Positions 35,930 to 44,572 of a stretch of 56,455 nucleotides of DNA are shown here, one piece after another. The position numbers and the translations under genes were made by a program. The notes below the pieces were generated by a model. The model was given only the letters and a program-made list of their open reading frames with translations, was not told the origin of the DNA and ran no database searches. This DNA comes from Phycisphaerales bacterium UBA2402 (GTDB lineage: Bacteria; Planctomycetota; Phycisphaerae; Phycisphaerales; UBA1924), in the NCBI GenBank assembly GCA_002343715.1, contig DDSA01000167.1, positions 1-56,455 on the forward strand. Reading direction: 5' to 3'. Positions within the stretch are counted from its first letter, which is position 1; every line of letters starts with the position of its first letter.

Positions 35930-36473
35930 TCAGCACCCCCTCCTCTTCGTCGGTCGCCACAGTGATGCGTCCCGTGAACGCCTCGATCTGTATCACGTAC
36001 CCCTGGGTGCCGGCGCGGACCTCGAGCGACATGTTCCCCGCGGGTGTCTGCCCTCCCGGCGTGGTCACCGGCCCGCCGAGCGCATCGAACCACACGCCGT
36101 TCTGCGCCAGATTGAGGCTCGCGAGCCTTGCATTGCCGAACTCTTCGCCGCTGATGATGCGGGAGACACCGATACCGGGCGTGGCATCGATCTGACCGTT
36201 CGTGACCGGTCCGATGACGTACCCGCTGGACTCACTCGATAGGCTGAAGAGAACGCCCTGGGGCGACTGCATCGCCACAGCGTCCGACTGCGCCTGCGTC
36301 ATGTCCGAGATGATCAATCGCACCGCGGCCTGCAGGCGGAGGGTGTTGGTCTGTGAGAACGCGGGCACCACCATGGTCGCGGCGATACCCAGGACCGTGA
36401 CGACCACGAGCAGTTCGATCAGCGTGTAGGCTCGCCGCTCCGGAGCCGGGCGAGCGTGTGAACGACCTTGCAT
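35916..36473 (-). CDS. GspH-like pseudopilin
   Basis: A protein of 185 residues; ATG 36473 has GGAGGAG nine bases upstream. The processing site is RRA|YTLIELLVVVTVLG, with Ala at -1 where most prepilins have Gly. After the hydrophobic helix comes a GspH/FimT-like domain (LIISDMTQAQSDAVA) and a beta-rich C-terminus. It is a likely minor pseudopilin of a type II secretion or type IV pilus-like system. It is followed by a small membrane protein. Confidence 0.82.
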   Translation of the reverse strand: MQGRSHARPAPERRAYTLIELLVVVTVLGIAATMVVPAFSQTNTLRLQAAVRLIISDMTQAQSDAVAMQSPQGVLFSLSSESSGYVIGPVTNGQIDATPGIGVSRIISGEEFGNARLASLNLAQNGVWFDALGGPVTTPGGQTPAGNMSLEVRAGTQGYVIQIEAFTGRITVATDEEEGVLIGGN

Positions 36474-36501
36474 ATCGGCGTCTCCTCCCCCCATCGGGCC
36501 G

Positions 36502-36864
36502 TTACTTCTCCTCGCGGGTCGGCCGATCCTCACGCGGCAGTTTGAGCACCGGCATATCGGTGACCTTCACCGACAGCCCCTTGGTCATCATCGATTCGAC
36601 ACGCTCCAGACGGCTGTTGATCGCCTTGAGCTGGGCGATGACTTCCTTGCGCTGGTCGGAGGCGCTCACCAGGCCGATTTCGCCGGGCTGGGGCCGCTCC
36701 GCGGGCTGGGCGCTCGCCGATGAGAGCAGGCCGCCCTGACCGGGGTTGAACATGATCCACCCGCCGAAACAGGCGATGACCATCAGGGCGATGGGGCCAT
36801 ACACCCGGCGCGACGGTGCGGCGGCGGTGGTTTCGATCGTGGTGGGGACGGCGTCATCAGGCAT
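36502..36864 (-). CDS. one-helix protein with periplasmic coiled coil
   Basis: A protein of 120 residues; ATG 36864 has GGAGG upstream. A short cytoplasmic start, one helix (YGPIALMVIACFGGWIMF), then a helical segment (RKEVIAQLKAINSRLERVESMM) likely coiled coil, and a charged end. It lies between two pseudopilin genes on the same strand, so it may be an inner-membrane assembly partner in the same system. The family is not recognised. Confidence 0.65.
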   Translation of the reverse strand: MPDDAVPTTIETTAAAPSRRVYGPIALMVIACFGGWIMFNPGQGGLLSSASAQPAERPQPGEIGLVSASDQRKEVIAQLKAINSRLERVESMMTKGLSVKVTDMPVLKLPREDRPTREEK

Positions 36865-36976
36865 AAAGACCTCCGGATGCCGCAGCATCGACACGCGGCC
36901 GGGGACGCTTGAATCCGACTTGGGGTGTCTGGACGAGATGGCGGTAGATCCCCGATACAGATGGCACGCGCGGCGT

Positions 36977-37414
36977 TCACGGCCTGGGCAGTGGTTCCTC
37001 GGCGGCATCAAATGACGCGGCCCAGACTCGACCCGTCGCCGGGTCGTAGATCCAGCCGTAGGAATGCTGGAACGATGTGTCCGGCCCCGTGCCGAGGATG
37101 ATGCGGGCCGCGTTCGGCCCGCCGACCCACTGATTCAGGGGGGTTTCACGAAGATATGTCGTCCCGCGCGAGGCGATCTCTCCCCACGTGCCGACACCCG
37201 CCGTGACGTTGGGGTAGGTGTTGTTATTGCGGACGCTGTACACGTCAAGCGCTCTGCGGATCTTGATGAGTTGATCGCGAGTGGCGTTGCGCTGGGCATC
37301 GGCGGTGGCGTTCGTGAACTGGGGCACGACGGTCGCCGCGAGCACACCCAGAATGACGACCACGATCAACACCTCGACGAGTGTGAATGCTTGTTCATTC
37401 CGTCGCGTGAACAT
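36977..37414 (-). CDS. major-type pseudopilin (GspG-like)
   Basis: A protein of 145 residues; ATG 37414 has GGGGAG upstream. Processing site QA|FTLVEVLIVVVILGVLAATVVPQF, again Ala at -1, followed by TNATADAQRNATRDQLIKIRRAL and a short C-terminal domain with GWIYDPATGRVWAASF. It closely resembles the next gene upstream and looks like a tandem paralogue. It probably polymerises in a type II secretion pseudopilus or type IV-like fibre. Confidence 0.88.
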   Translation of the reverse strand: MFTRRNEQAFTLVEVLIVVVILGVLAATVVPQFTNATADAQRNATRDQLIKIRRALDVYSVRNNNTYPNVTAGVGTWGEIASRGTTYLRETPLNQWVGGPNAARIILGTGPDTSFQHSYGWIYDPATGRVWAASFDAAEEPLPRP

Positions 37415-37512
37415 GATTCTCCCCTGGGTGGTGTTCAACGGGTTCGGGGCGAGATCGCCAAGCCCCGCGCCGGATCGGGATGTGCTCGCGCGGCACACGC
37501 CGCGCGATCTTC

Positions 37513-37547
37513 CAAAAAGAACCGCGGGCCTTGTACGGACCCGCGGA
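37513..37547 (-). terminator. rho-independent terminator after pseudopilin gene
   Basis: On the minus strand CCGCGGG ... CCCGCGG form a 7-bp GC stem around 37522-37546, followed directly by TTCTTTTT. It lies 28 bases past the stop of the gene ending at 37575, so it would separate that gene from its paralogue downstream. Confidence 0.8.
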
Positions 37548-37574
37548 TCTACTTGACAGACATGGTCCGGTGAA

Positions 37575-38000
37575 TCAGTCCGTGGCGACGGACGAAACTT
37601 CGCCGGTGGTCTCGTTGAAATACGAGGCGTAAAGAGTGCGGTCGGTGGTGTTCCAGAACCACGCGGTGGTGGCGCTGCCCGTGCCGCTGGCGCCGACGGA
37701 GACGGTGGTCTTGTCGGCGGCGGGGCTGGCCGGGTTCTGGGGCGGGGTCTTGATGTAGTTCCCGGAGATCATCGTTGTCCAGCCGTCCGTAGCGAAGTCG
37801 GGGTACGCGCCGTTGTTACGGGCGTTGAAGAGTTCGGCCTGGTTCTGCAGGCTCTTGATCTGCGCCTTCAGGTTGCCGGCCTGGGCATCCTGGGTGGCGT
37901 TGGTGAACTGGGGCACCACGATGGCCGCCAAGATCCCGAGGATCACGACGACGATCAGGATTTCCACCAGCGTAAAGGCCTTGCGGCTCCGGTTCCTCAT
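37575..38000 (-). CDS. major-type pseudopilin (GspG-like), paralogue
   Basis: A protein of 141 residues; ATG 38000 has AGGAG upstream. Processing site KA|FTLVEILIVVVILGILAAIVVPQF with Ala at -1, then TNATQDAQAGNLKAQIKSLQ and a C-terminal half with TTAWFWNTTDRTLYASYF. The first half is nearly identical in pattern to the 36977 gene. Its own terminator follows, so it is probably expressed separately and strongly, as a major pilin would be. Confidence 0.88.
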   Translation of the reverse strand: MRNRSRKAFTLVEILIVVVILGILAAIVVPQFTNATQDAQAGNLKAQIKSLQNQAELFNARNNGAYPDFATDGWTTMISGNYIKTPPQNPASPAADKTTVSVGASGTGSATTAWFWNTTDRTLYASYFNETTGEVSSVATD

Positions 38001-38231
38001 GCGAAAGACTCCTTGCACACACACTTCCACGGTCGCGAGAGGGCCGCTCCGGCGGCCCGACACACTCGTTCATGGGGTCGCGGACGGGCTCCCCTCCTCC
38101 GTGGAGCCGACCCGCGATCCGTTGGAGCGTGCATCGGCGACCTGAGGACGCCGGTTGAGCGTGTTGCGGATGATGATCGACCGACGTGCTGATGGCGCGG
38201 CCTGTGCGGGCGAAGGGTGCATCCCATAATG

Positions 38232-38258
38232 AAAAACGGGGCCTCGGAGGCCCCGTTC
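38232..38258 (-). terminator. rho-independent terminator after helical-repeat gene
   Basis: On the minus strand AACGGGGCCTC and GAGGCCCCGTT form a strong hairpin followed by TTTTC. It begins about 25 bases past the stop codon at 38284 and separates this gene from the pseudopilin unit. Confidence 0.8.
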
Positions 38259-38283
38259 CGCGTGAATTAGTGAAAGCGCCGGA

Positions 38284-40512
38284 TCAGCGGCCCTTGAGGA
38301 TCAGGGGCACCAACTCGGTGTTGGCAAGGTTGAGCGCTCCGATGAGGCTCGCGGCGGCGGTGGCCTCGGCATCCGTCCCCTGGCCGGCCAACTCGATCAG
38401 TTTGGCGACCTGACGCGGTTCCAATAAGTTCCCGAATCGCTTTCCGGAGTCGGACACAAGGCGGAGCAACTCGATGCGTTCAGACCCGGATGCCGCGAGC
38501 GCCGCATCCATCACGGCACGCTGGGCACGCTCCTGGTTGATGCGGGAGAGAATGTCCGCGACATCGCGCTTCACCGGTCCCTGCGAAGCGGGGAGTGACG
38601 CGATGAGCGGTAATGCGGCATCACCCACACTCAACACCTGGTTGCCCGAAACCGCGAGGTCTCGGAGCGCCGTGAGCGCACGCGAAGCGAACGAGTCGGC
38701 CTCGGCCTGACCGATTGGTCCGCCGCTGGCTGATTCGACGAGTTGGCGAACCGTCTCGTTGATGGCGGCTTCGCCGATCCCAGTCTGCCGGATGGCGATG
38801 GTGCGGTCGCCCGCGAAGCGTCTCCGCACATCGGTGTACGCCTGGGGATTGGTCAGGATAAACACCGGAGTCGCCGACGTCTTTGAAGTGCCGCGGACTT
38901 CTTCGATCAGGCCGGGGATGCGGTCGGCGCTCGTCCCGACGCCAACAACCAGGTCGACGGCGGGGGCCTCGGCGATGGGGCCGGCCAGTTCGTTGAGTGA
39001 ACGCGCCTGCGGCAGAACGGCGTAACCGATTTTGGCGAGCGCGGCCCGGACGCCTTGGTACGCCTCGGGATCGGAAGCCAGGATCACCGCGGTCTGCGCG
39101 GCCGCACCCTTCACGGCGGAAGCGAGAATGGGTACCACGCGATCCGATCCGCTGAAAGGCGATGCCGGAGAAGCCGCGGCGAGCGCGAGCGCTGCTTCGT
39201 ACTGAACACGTCGGTTCGGAAATGCGAGCGCCAGCACCAACGGGCTGCTTCCGTCCCCATCCGCGATCAGGGATCGACTGCCCGCGGTACGCTGCACGGC
39301 GGAGAGCGCCTTGAGCGCCAGTGGGGTGTCGTTGGTGCGCAGCGCGCGGGCGAGAACCCGCTGCGCAACATCGGGGCCCGCGGCAACCGCGAAATATTCG
39401 GCGCTCCGTCGGGCCTTGTCGCCCGACGTCGGGTACGCCGGATTGGTGTAGTTCGGAGGCGTGTCAATCTCGCGGGAAAGGTTGGCGGCGACCCATAAAG
39501 CAAGGGTTTCGGCCTGAGCCGCGCCGCTGCCGCCCTCGAGCGTGAGCGCACGCTCGGCCAGACTCATCGTCATCGCCTCGTGAAAGACGGGCGTGCGGAT
39601 CGCCGTCATGACCAGTCCCGCGCCGGGGTCATAGTCCCAGAGGAGTTGAAACTCCTCTCCTGGAAAACTGGTGAGGTCGCTTCGCTCGCTGTAATAGGCC
39701 TCGGCGAGTGTTCTGTACAGACCCGCCACATCGGCCATCGATGCCTGGCCTCCGGCGATGCGATCAAAGGCGCGCTCGCAAGCGGCCCGAACAGCAGGCA
39801 CCGGGGTGGATTTCGCGGTGTCCGCGAGGTACGGGAGGCTGGTTCGGTGAGGGATCTGGCCAAGCAGTTGGGCGATCATCTCCTGCTGAACAGGTGTGAC
39901 TTTGCGGAGCGCGGCGCTCAGCGGAACAACAGCCTGATGTCCCAACCCGGTCAGGACTGTGCGGACCGCAACCTGGCGGGGGACATTCCCGCCGTCGAGA
40001 AACGCCTCGAGCAACTGCGGCATCGCGTACTCGCCGGCAAAAATCAGGCGTTCCTCGGCGATGCGGCGGTTGCGGTCGGTGCTGGTGAGAAGGGAAATGT
40101 TGCGCGCGATCTGCTCGGGATCCCTGGCGCGTTCCAGTTTGCCCGTCTCAAAGGACTTCAGCATCGCCGCGGCGAGAGGCTCGAGTCTTTCGATCCGCAT
40201 GGCGCGCTGGGCCGTCTCGACGAAGCGTCCGGGGTCTCCAGAGGCATCGACCAACCCGAGAAACTCGGAGTTGCTGAGGTTGCGGTCCAACAGTTCCGTG
40301 CCCATCGCCTCGGCGAGTTCCGTGTTGTTGGTGCGCGTGTAGTGAATGAAGTCCGACAGGAGCGAGCCGGCATCCGGTCGTTTGTCCGCCGCGGCGGCCG
40401 GTGGCTGCGCGGGAGCCATACCGGCGGAAATGCCGGACACGGCGAGGAACGCCGCGATGGCGCGGGCCAAGTGCGGAGGGGTTCGGCGATGAGCGAAACG
40501 GGGTTGACTCAC
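38284..40512 (-). CDS. secreted helical-repeat protein with receiver-like domain
   Basis: A protein of 742 residues. GTG 40512 is preferred because AGGAG lies six bases upstream and a signal peptide follows (ARAIAAFLAVSGISAGMAPAQ). Residues ~60-460 are helical repeats of HEAT/armadillo character (VVPLSAALRKV, MIAQLLGQI, RVLARALRTND). About 470-595 reads like a CheY-type receiver: AVILASDPEAYQGVRAALAKIG, VDLVVGVG, TPVFILTNPQAY. The acceptor Asp strand end is VVGVG, so phosphorylation is unlikely. More helices follow to the C-terminus. The function is unknown; it is a single-gene unit with its own terminator. Confidence 0.75.
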   Translation of the reverse strand: MSQPRFAHRRTPPHLARAIAAFLAVSGISAGMAPAQPPAAAADKRPDAGSLLSDFIHYTRTNNTELAEAMGTELLDRNLSNSEFLGLVDASGDPGRFVETAQRAMRIERLEPLAAAMLKSFETGKLERARDPEQIARNISLLTSTDRNRRIAEERLIFAGEYAMPQLLEAFLDGGNVPRQVAVRTVLTGLGHQAVVPLSAALRKVTPVQQEMIAQLLGQIPHRTSLPYLADTAKSTPVPAVRAACERAFDRIAGGQASMADVAGLYRTLAEAYYSERSDLTSFPGEEFQLLWDYDPGAGLVMTAIRTPVFHEAMTMSLAERALTLEGGSGAAQAETLALWVAANLSREIDTPPNYTNPAYPTSGDKARRSAEYFAVAAGPDVAQRVLARALRTNDTPLALKALSAVQRTAGSRSLIADGDGSSPLVLALAFPNRRVQYEAALALAAASPASPFSGSDRVVPILASAVKGAAAQTAVILASDPEAYQGVRAALAKIGYAVLPQARSLNELAGPIAEAPAVDLVVGVGTSADRIPGLIEEVRGTSKTSATPVFILTNPQAYTDVRRRFAGDRTIAIRQTGIGEAAINETVRQLVESASGGPIGQAEADSFASRALTALRDLAVSGNQVLSVGDAALPLIASLPASQGPVKRDVADILSRINQERAQRAVMDAALAASGSERIELLRLVSDSGKRFGNLLEPRQVAKLIELAGQGTDAEATAAASLIGALNLANTELVPLILKGR

Positions 40513-41339
40513 AATCTGCTCCTGTGCGAGAAACGGCACACACTCAAACCTGGTCGCCGGGGACGCGACTGCGCCCATTCGCCGACACTCATGATGACCC
40601 CACGAAAGGACAGGACGACACCGTCCGGCTTCGGCGGACATTCCACAAGGGCGGACTGTACCAGTGCCGAACGGAGGGCGTCAAGCATATTCGGGAAGTG
40701 ACTTCCGAGTCGGACATCCCCGACGATCTTCTCACACCACCAACTGCAACCAGGAATGTCCCATGCCCCCCCGCCGTGGAGCAGATACCTGAGTAGTGAG
40801 TCCCTTAATTCTACAACTTCACCGAAAAACTAGATGTGTCCATGGAGCCTTGTGGATAATGAAATACAGCGAATAGCAGCAAGTTTCCGGCATCCGCGTT
40901 CGCGGAATGTGAGGGAGAGAGACAATCCTCACGAAACTCTCGGCCGCTCTTTCATGCAGATACAACTTCCTTAGAAATAGTTCGATGTGGTTCGTTCAGT
41001 TCGAATTTTCGTATGCCCGTTCTTTGGTTCGCCACATCTGATAGGTTTTTGTTTAGGCCAGGGGAACAAGAAGACATCGGTCATTGAAAAAGACTCATCG
41101 CTTCGTAGGTATCACATGGAGATTGATCCGGTTTTTTCCGCATTCGTCAGTTCAGACATCAAACGAAACGGGCAGATTCCATGCTGTCGCCGGGGGCACT
41201 TGTTCCTTTTCACTGCATGAAGTCACCGCGGGTCGGCGCCGAATGTGCCCGGCCCATCGCCGGTTTGCCGATATCATGACCCCCGTAAAGCGGGTTCGGA
41301 TTTGAATTTTCAGGCGCGGGAGAGGGGATAAGCGAAGGC
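40513..41339. other. long gap upstream of murE, partly AT-rich, with a DnaA-box match
   Basis: About 830 bases without a convincing gene. From ~40790 to 41200 the sequence is far more AT-rich than its surroundings. It holds a perfect DnaA-box match TGTGGATAA at 40851-40859 (complement TTATCCACA) and a hairpin TCCGCG-TT-CGCGGA at 40893-40906. It must contain the start of the murE operon and of the leftward helical-repeat gene. Short frames in it (for example 40987-41220) have no protein-like features. Confidence 0.6.
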
Positions 41340-43046
41340 ATGGACCTGTGCGAACTGATGACGGGGCTGGGAGTGAAAGCGATCGGCGGTCCGGCGCCTA
41401 CGCCCGGCGGGGTTCGTATATGCGACATCACGGAAGACAGCAGAACGGTGGTGCCGGGTTCGCTGTTCATCGCGCGGGCAGGGCTCAAAGCCGACGGGAA
41501 GGTCTATACACATTCGGCGGCACAGGCCGGGGCCGCCGCGATCCTCACGGACGATGCGGGGCTTGCATCTCCTCCCGGATTCGCGCTGCCGGTGCTTCAC
41601 ACCGACGAGATCGCCCGCGTGACGGGTGTTGTGGCGGAGCGTTTTTACGGGAACGCTTCGAGGCTCCTCTCGCTCGCCGGGGTTACGGGCACCAACGGCA
41701 AGAGCACCACGACCTACCTGATCTGGCAGTTGCTGAACCGGGCCCGAATCCGATGCGGGATGATCGGCACGGTGGTCGTCGATGATGGTTCCGAGGTGGC
41801 GCCCGCATCGATGACAACACCGCCCGCGATCGAACTCTCGCGGAGCCTTGCCATGATGGCCGAGGCGGGCTGCAAAGCCGCCGCGCTGGAAGTCTCGAGT
41901 CATGCCCTGGACCAGAAGCGGGCTGATGCGCTCCGTTTCACCGTGGGCGTTTTCACCAACCTCACCGGCGATCACCTGGACTATCACATCACGATGGAGT
42001 CTTATGCCGCGGCGAAAGCCAGGCTCTTTGAACTGCTCCCGGAGGGAGCAACGGCGATCGTCAACGCGGACGATCCGGCGGCGGATCGGATGGTTCGGGG
42101 CTGCCGTGCGAGGGTGCTCCGATGCTCGCTCAACGCCGGCCCGCGCGAAGCGGACCCGAGCGGGCCGGATGAGTGCCGCGCCGGCGTTCTCGATGCCGGG
42201 ATGAGCGGTATGTCATTGGCGATGGAAGGGCCGTGGGGCACCATCGAGGCGCAGGTACCCCTGATCGGCCGGTACAACGCGATGAACGTGCTTCAGGCGG
42301 TGGCCTCGTGTCATGCCATGGGCCTGGGTGTGGATGCGATCTGTCAATCCCTTCCGAAGTTAAAGGCCCCACCGGGAAGGCTCGAGAAAATCAGCGACCA
42401 TCGCGACGCCATCACAGTCTTTGTAGACTACGCGCACAGCGATGATTCGCTCAGGAACTGCCTGAGTTCGGTCTCGGCGGTCATGCCCGGACGAACGCAC
42501 GGGGGCGCGCTTTTACGGGATGCGGCGGGTGCCCCTACCCCAGCCGGGAGCAGCGGACGAGCCGAAGGGCCTCCCGCGGGCAGACTGTGGGTCGTCTTCG
42601 GTTGCGGCGGTGACAAGGATGCCACCAAACGGCCTCGAATGGGCTTGGCGGCGGCGGAGTTGGCCGACCTGGTCGTGGTCACGAGCGACAACCCGCGCAC
42701 TGAAAAGCCGGGGGCAATTGTGGACCAGATTCTCGCCGGCATTCCTCCGTCGTTGAGGGGCAAGGTGTCGGTTCAGATCGACAGAGCCCGGGCGATCCGC
42801 TACGTGCTCGAACACGCCGCACCGGGCGACGTGGTTGTGATTGCCGGAAAGGGGCACGAGACGGAGCAGATTCTTCCCGACGGCTCGGGAGGCACCATCA
42901 AGGTTCACTTCGACGACCGCGAGGTGGCACGCACGTTACTTGACGAACTGCTTCCGCCCGCTGCCCCGCGTCCCTCGGGCTTCGCGCCGATGCAACACCA
43001 CCGGGGGCGTAAGGATGCGTCCCCGCGAACTCCACGGCACAAGTAA
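41340..43046 (+). CDS. murE: UDP-MurNAc-tripeptide synthetase MurE
   Basis: A protein of 568 residues from ATG 41340. It adds the third amino acid to UDP-MurNAc-L-Ala-D-Glu. ATP loop GVTGTNGKSTTTYL (~115-127), MTTPPAIELSR, LEVSSHALDQKRAD, VFTNLTGDHLDYH, PLIGRYNAMN and FVDYAHSDDSL are all present. The substrate motif is DNPR (in TSDNPRTEKPG, ~450), which in characterised enzymes goes with meso-diaminopimelate. A Gly/Ala/Pro-rich insertion of about 30 residues sits between the YAHSDD helix and VVFGCGGDKD. It overlaps murF by one base. Confidence 0.94.
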   Translation: MDLCELMTGLGVKAIGGPAPTPGGVRICDITEDSRTVVPGSLFIARAGLKADGKVYTHSAAQAGAAAILTDDAGLASPPGFALPVLHTDEIARVTGVVAERFYGNASRLLSLAGVTGTNGKSTTTYLIWQLLNRARIRCGMIGTVVVDDGSEVAPASMTTPPAIELSRSLAMMAEAGCKAAALEVSSHALDQKRADALRFTVGVFTNLTGDHLDYHITMESYAAAKARLFELLPEGATAIVNADDPAADRMVRGCRARVLRCSLNAGPREADPSGPDECRAGVLDAGMSGMSLAMEGPWGTIEAQVPLIGRYNAMNVLQAVASCHAMGLGVDAICQSLPKLKAPPGRLEKISDHRDAITVFVDYAHSDDSLRNCLSSVSAVMPGRTHGGALLRDAAGAPTPAGSSGRAEGPPAGRLWVVFGCGGDKDATKRPRMGLAAAELADLVVVTSDNPRTEKPGAIVDQILAGIPPSLRGKVSVQIDRARAIRYVLEHAAPGDVVVIAGKGHETEQILPDGSGGTIKVHFDDREVARTLLDELLPPAAPRPSGFAPMQHHRGRKDASPRTPRHK

Positions 43047-44548
43047 TGGACCGCGACATGTCGTTCTGGACAGCGGACAACATCAAGAGCGTCATCGGCG
43101 GCATCTGGTTGGCGCGAGAACGCACCCCCGGCTCGATCACCGGGGTCTGCACCGATTCTCGGGTGGCACGACAGGGGGACGTCTTCGTCGCTCTCCGTGG
43201 CGAACGGATGGATGGACATAGTTACCTCAGGCAGGCCGCCGCGGCGGGGGCGAGGCTGCTCATCCTTGATCGCGCCGAATCCGTGAACGAGAAGTGGGAT
43301 TTCGACTGTGGGATCCTGCAGGTGCCCGACACAGGTGTGGCGTTGCTGCGCCTCGGAGCTTCCTATCGCCGAACACTCGACACGACGCGCGTCATCGCCG
43401 TTGGCGGCAGCAACGGTAAAACGACGACTTGCAAACTCCTGCACGCAGTCCTGTCAAGGACACTGCGGGGAAGCGTCAGCCCGAAGAGTTTCAACAACGC
43501 CGTCGGCGTTCCCCTCACGATCCTCGCGGCGAAGCGCTCGGACCAGTACCTCATCTGCGAGGTGGGGACCAACTCACCGGGAGAAATCACACCCCTGGCC
43601 GACGCTGTCAGCCCCGATATCGCGGTCATCACCAGCATCGGGCGTGAGCACCTTGAAGGGCTTGGCTCTCTGCGTGGCGTCATCAAGGAAGAATCGAGCC
43701 TGATGGGAGCACTCCGGCCCGGCGGCCTGGCCGTCATCACCGCTGAACCGCCTGCCTTGGCCGACACGATCCGCCCCTTGCTCGCCGCGGCGGGCGGCGA
43801 GAAACCTGCCTCAATCGTCACGTTTGGTACGTCACCATCGGCGGATCTTCGCGTGGGCGGCATCGTTCAAGGCCCCGAAGGAACTACCTTTGTCCTGAAC
43901 GAACGCGAGCCGTACCGGATGCCGTTGCTGGGTGCGCACAACACGCTGAACGCCGCCGCGGTCATCGCGGTTGCCCGTCGCTTGGGCGTACCGATCACAG
44001 AGATCGAAGCCGGACTTGCCGGGGCGTCCGGGGCAGAGATGCGGCTTGAACGGGTCACGACCGGAGGCGTGCGTTTTGTGAACGACGCGTACAACTCAAA
44101 CCCCGAATCAGCCCTTGCGGCGATCGATACATTCCGAGAGGCATTCGGGAGCGCCGCCGGAATCTCTCGCCGTGTGCTGATACTGGGAGACATGCTGGAA
44201 CTGGGCGAGTCTGCGCCGGACCTGCACCGCGAGGTGGGTGAAGCCGCCGCGGGTGTCTTTGACCTGGTGGTATTGGTAGGACAACTGGTCATGTTCGCGG
44301 GCGAGAGGCTTGCGAGAAGCCTCGGCCCTGACTGTCTCGTCCCCTTCCCCGATGCCGGGCACAACAACGCGGCGCACATAGCGCGTCTTCTGCGACCGGG
44401 AGACGCGGTGCTCTTGAAGGGTTCGAGGCGGATGGGGCTGGAACGAATCATCGGGGCAGCACGCGAGAGCACGGATCGGTTGGTCGAACCATCACCCGCG
44501 CAGAGCGCCCCGTCGGGAGCCGGTTTATTTGACCCCGGAGCATCGTGA
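43046..44548 (+). CDS. murF: UDP-MurNAc-tripeptide:D-Ala-D-Ala ligase MurF
   Basis: A protein of 500 residues; ATG 43046 overlaps murE's TAA (TAATG). Marks: TDSRVARQGDVFVAL, ATP loop GGSNGKTTTCKLL (~120-130), SFNNAVGVPLTIL, EVGTNSPGEI, TSIGREHLEGLGSL, GAHNTLNAAAVIAVA and NDAYNSNPESALAAI. It adds D-Ala-D-Ala to complete the UDP-MurNAc-pentapeptide in the cytoplasm. mraY follows after 24 bases. Confidence 0.96.
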   Translation: MDRDMSFWTADNIKSVIGGIWLARERTPGSITGVCTDSRVARQGDVFVALRGERMDGHSYLRQAAAAGARLLILDRAESVNEKWDFDCGILQVPDTGVALLRLGASYRRTLDTTRVIAVGGSNGKTTTCKLLHAVLSRTLRGSVSPKSFNNAVGVPLTILAAKRSDQYLICEVGTNSPGEITPLADAVSPDIAVITSIGREHLEGLGSLRGVIKEESSLMGALRPGGLAVITAEPPALADTIRPLLAAAGGEKPASIVTFGTSPSADLRVGGIVQGPEGTTFVLNEREPYRMPLLGAHNTLNAAAVIAVARRLGVPITEIEAGLAGASGAEMRLERVTTGGVRFVNDAYNSNPESALAAIDTFREAFGSAAGISRRVLILGDMLELGESAPDLHREVGEAAAGVFDLVVLVGQLVMFAGERLARSLGPDCLVPFPDAGHNNAAHIARLLRPGDAVLLKGSRRMGLERIIGAARESTDRLVEPSPAQSAPSGAGLFDPGAS

Positions 44549-44572
44549 CACCCACGCCCAACGAAACACCCC

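Noticed and set aside
40987..41220. 77-residue plus-strand frame in the murE upstream gap
   Set aside because: AT-rich, odd composition, no ribosome site, no similarity recognised.
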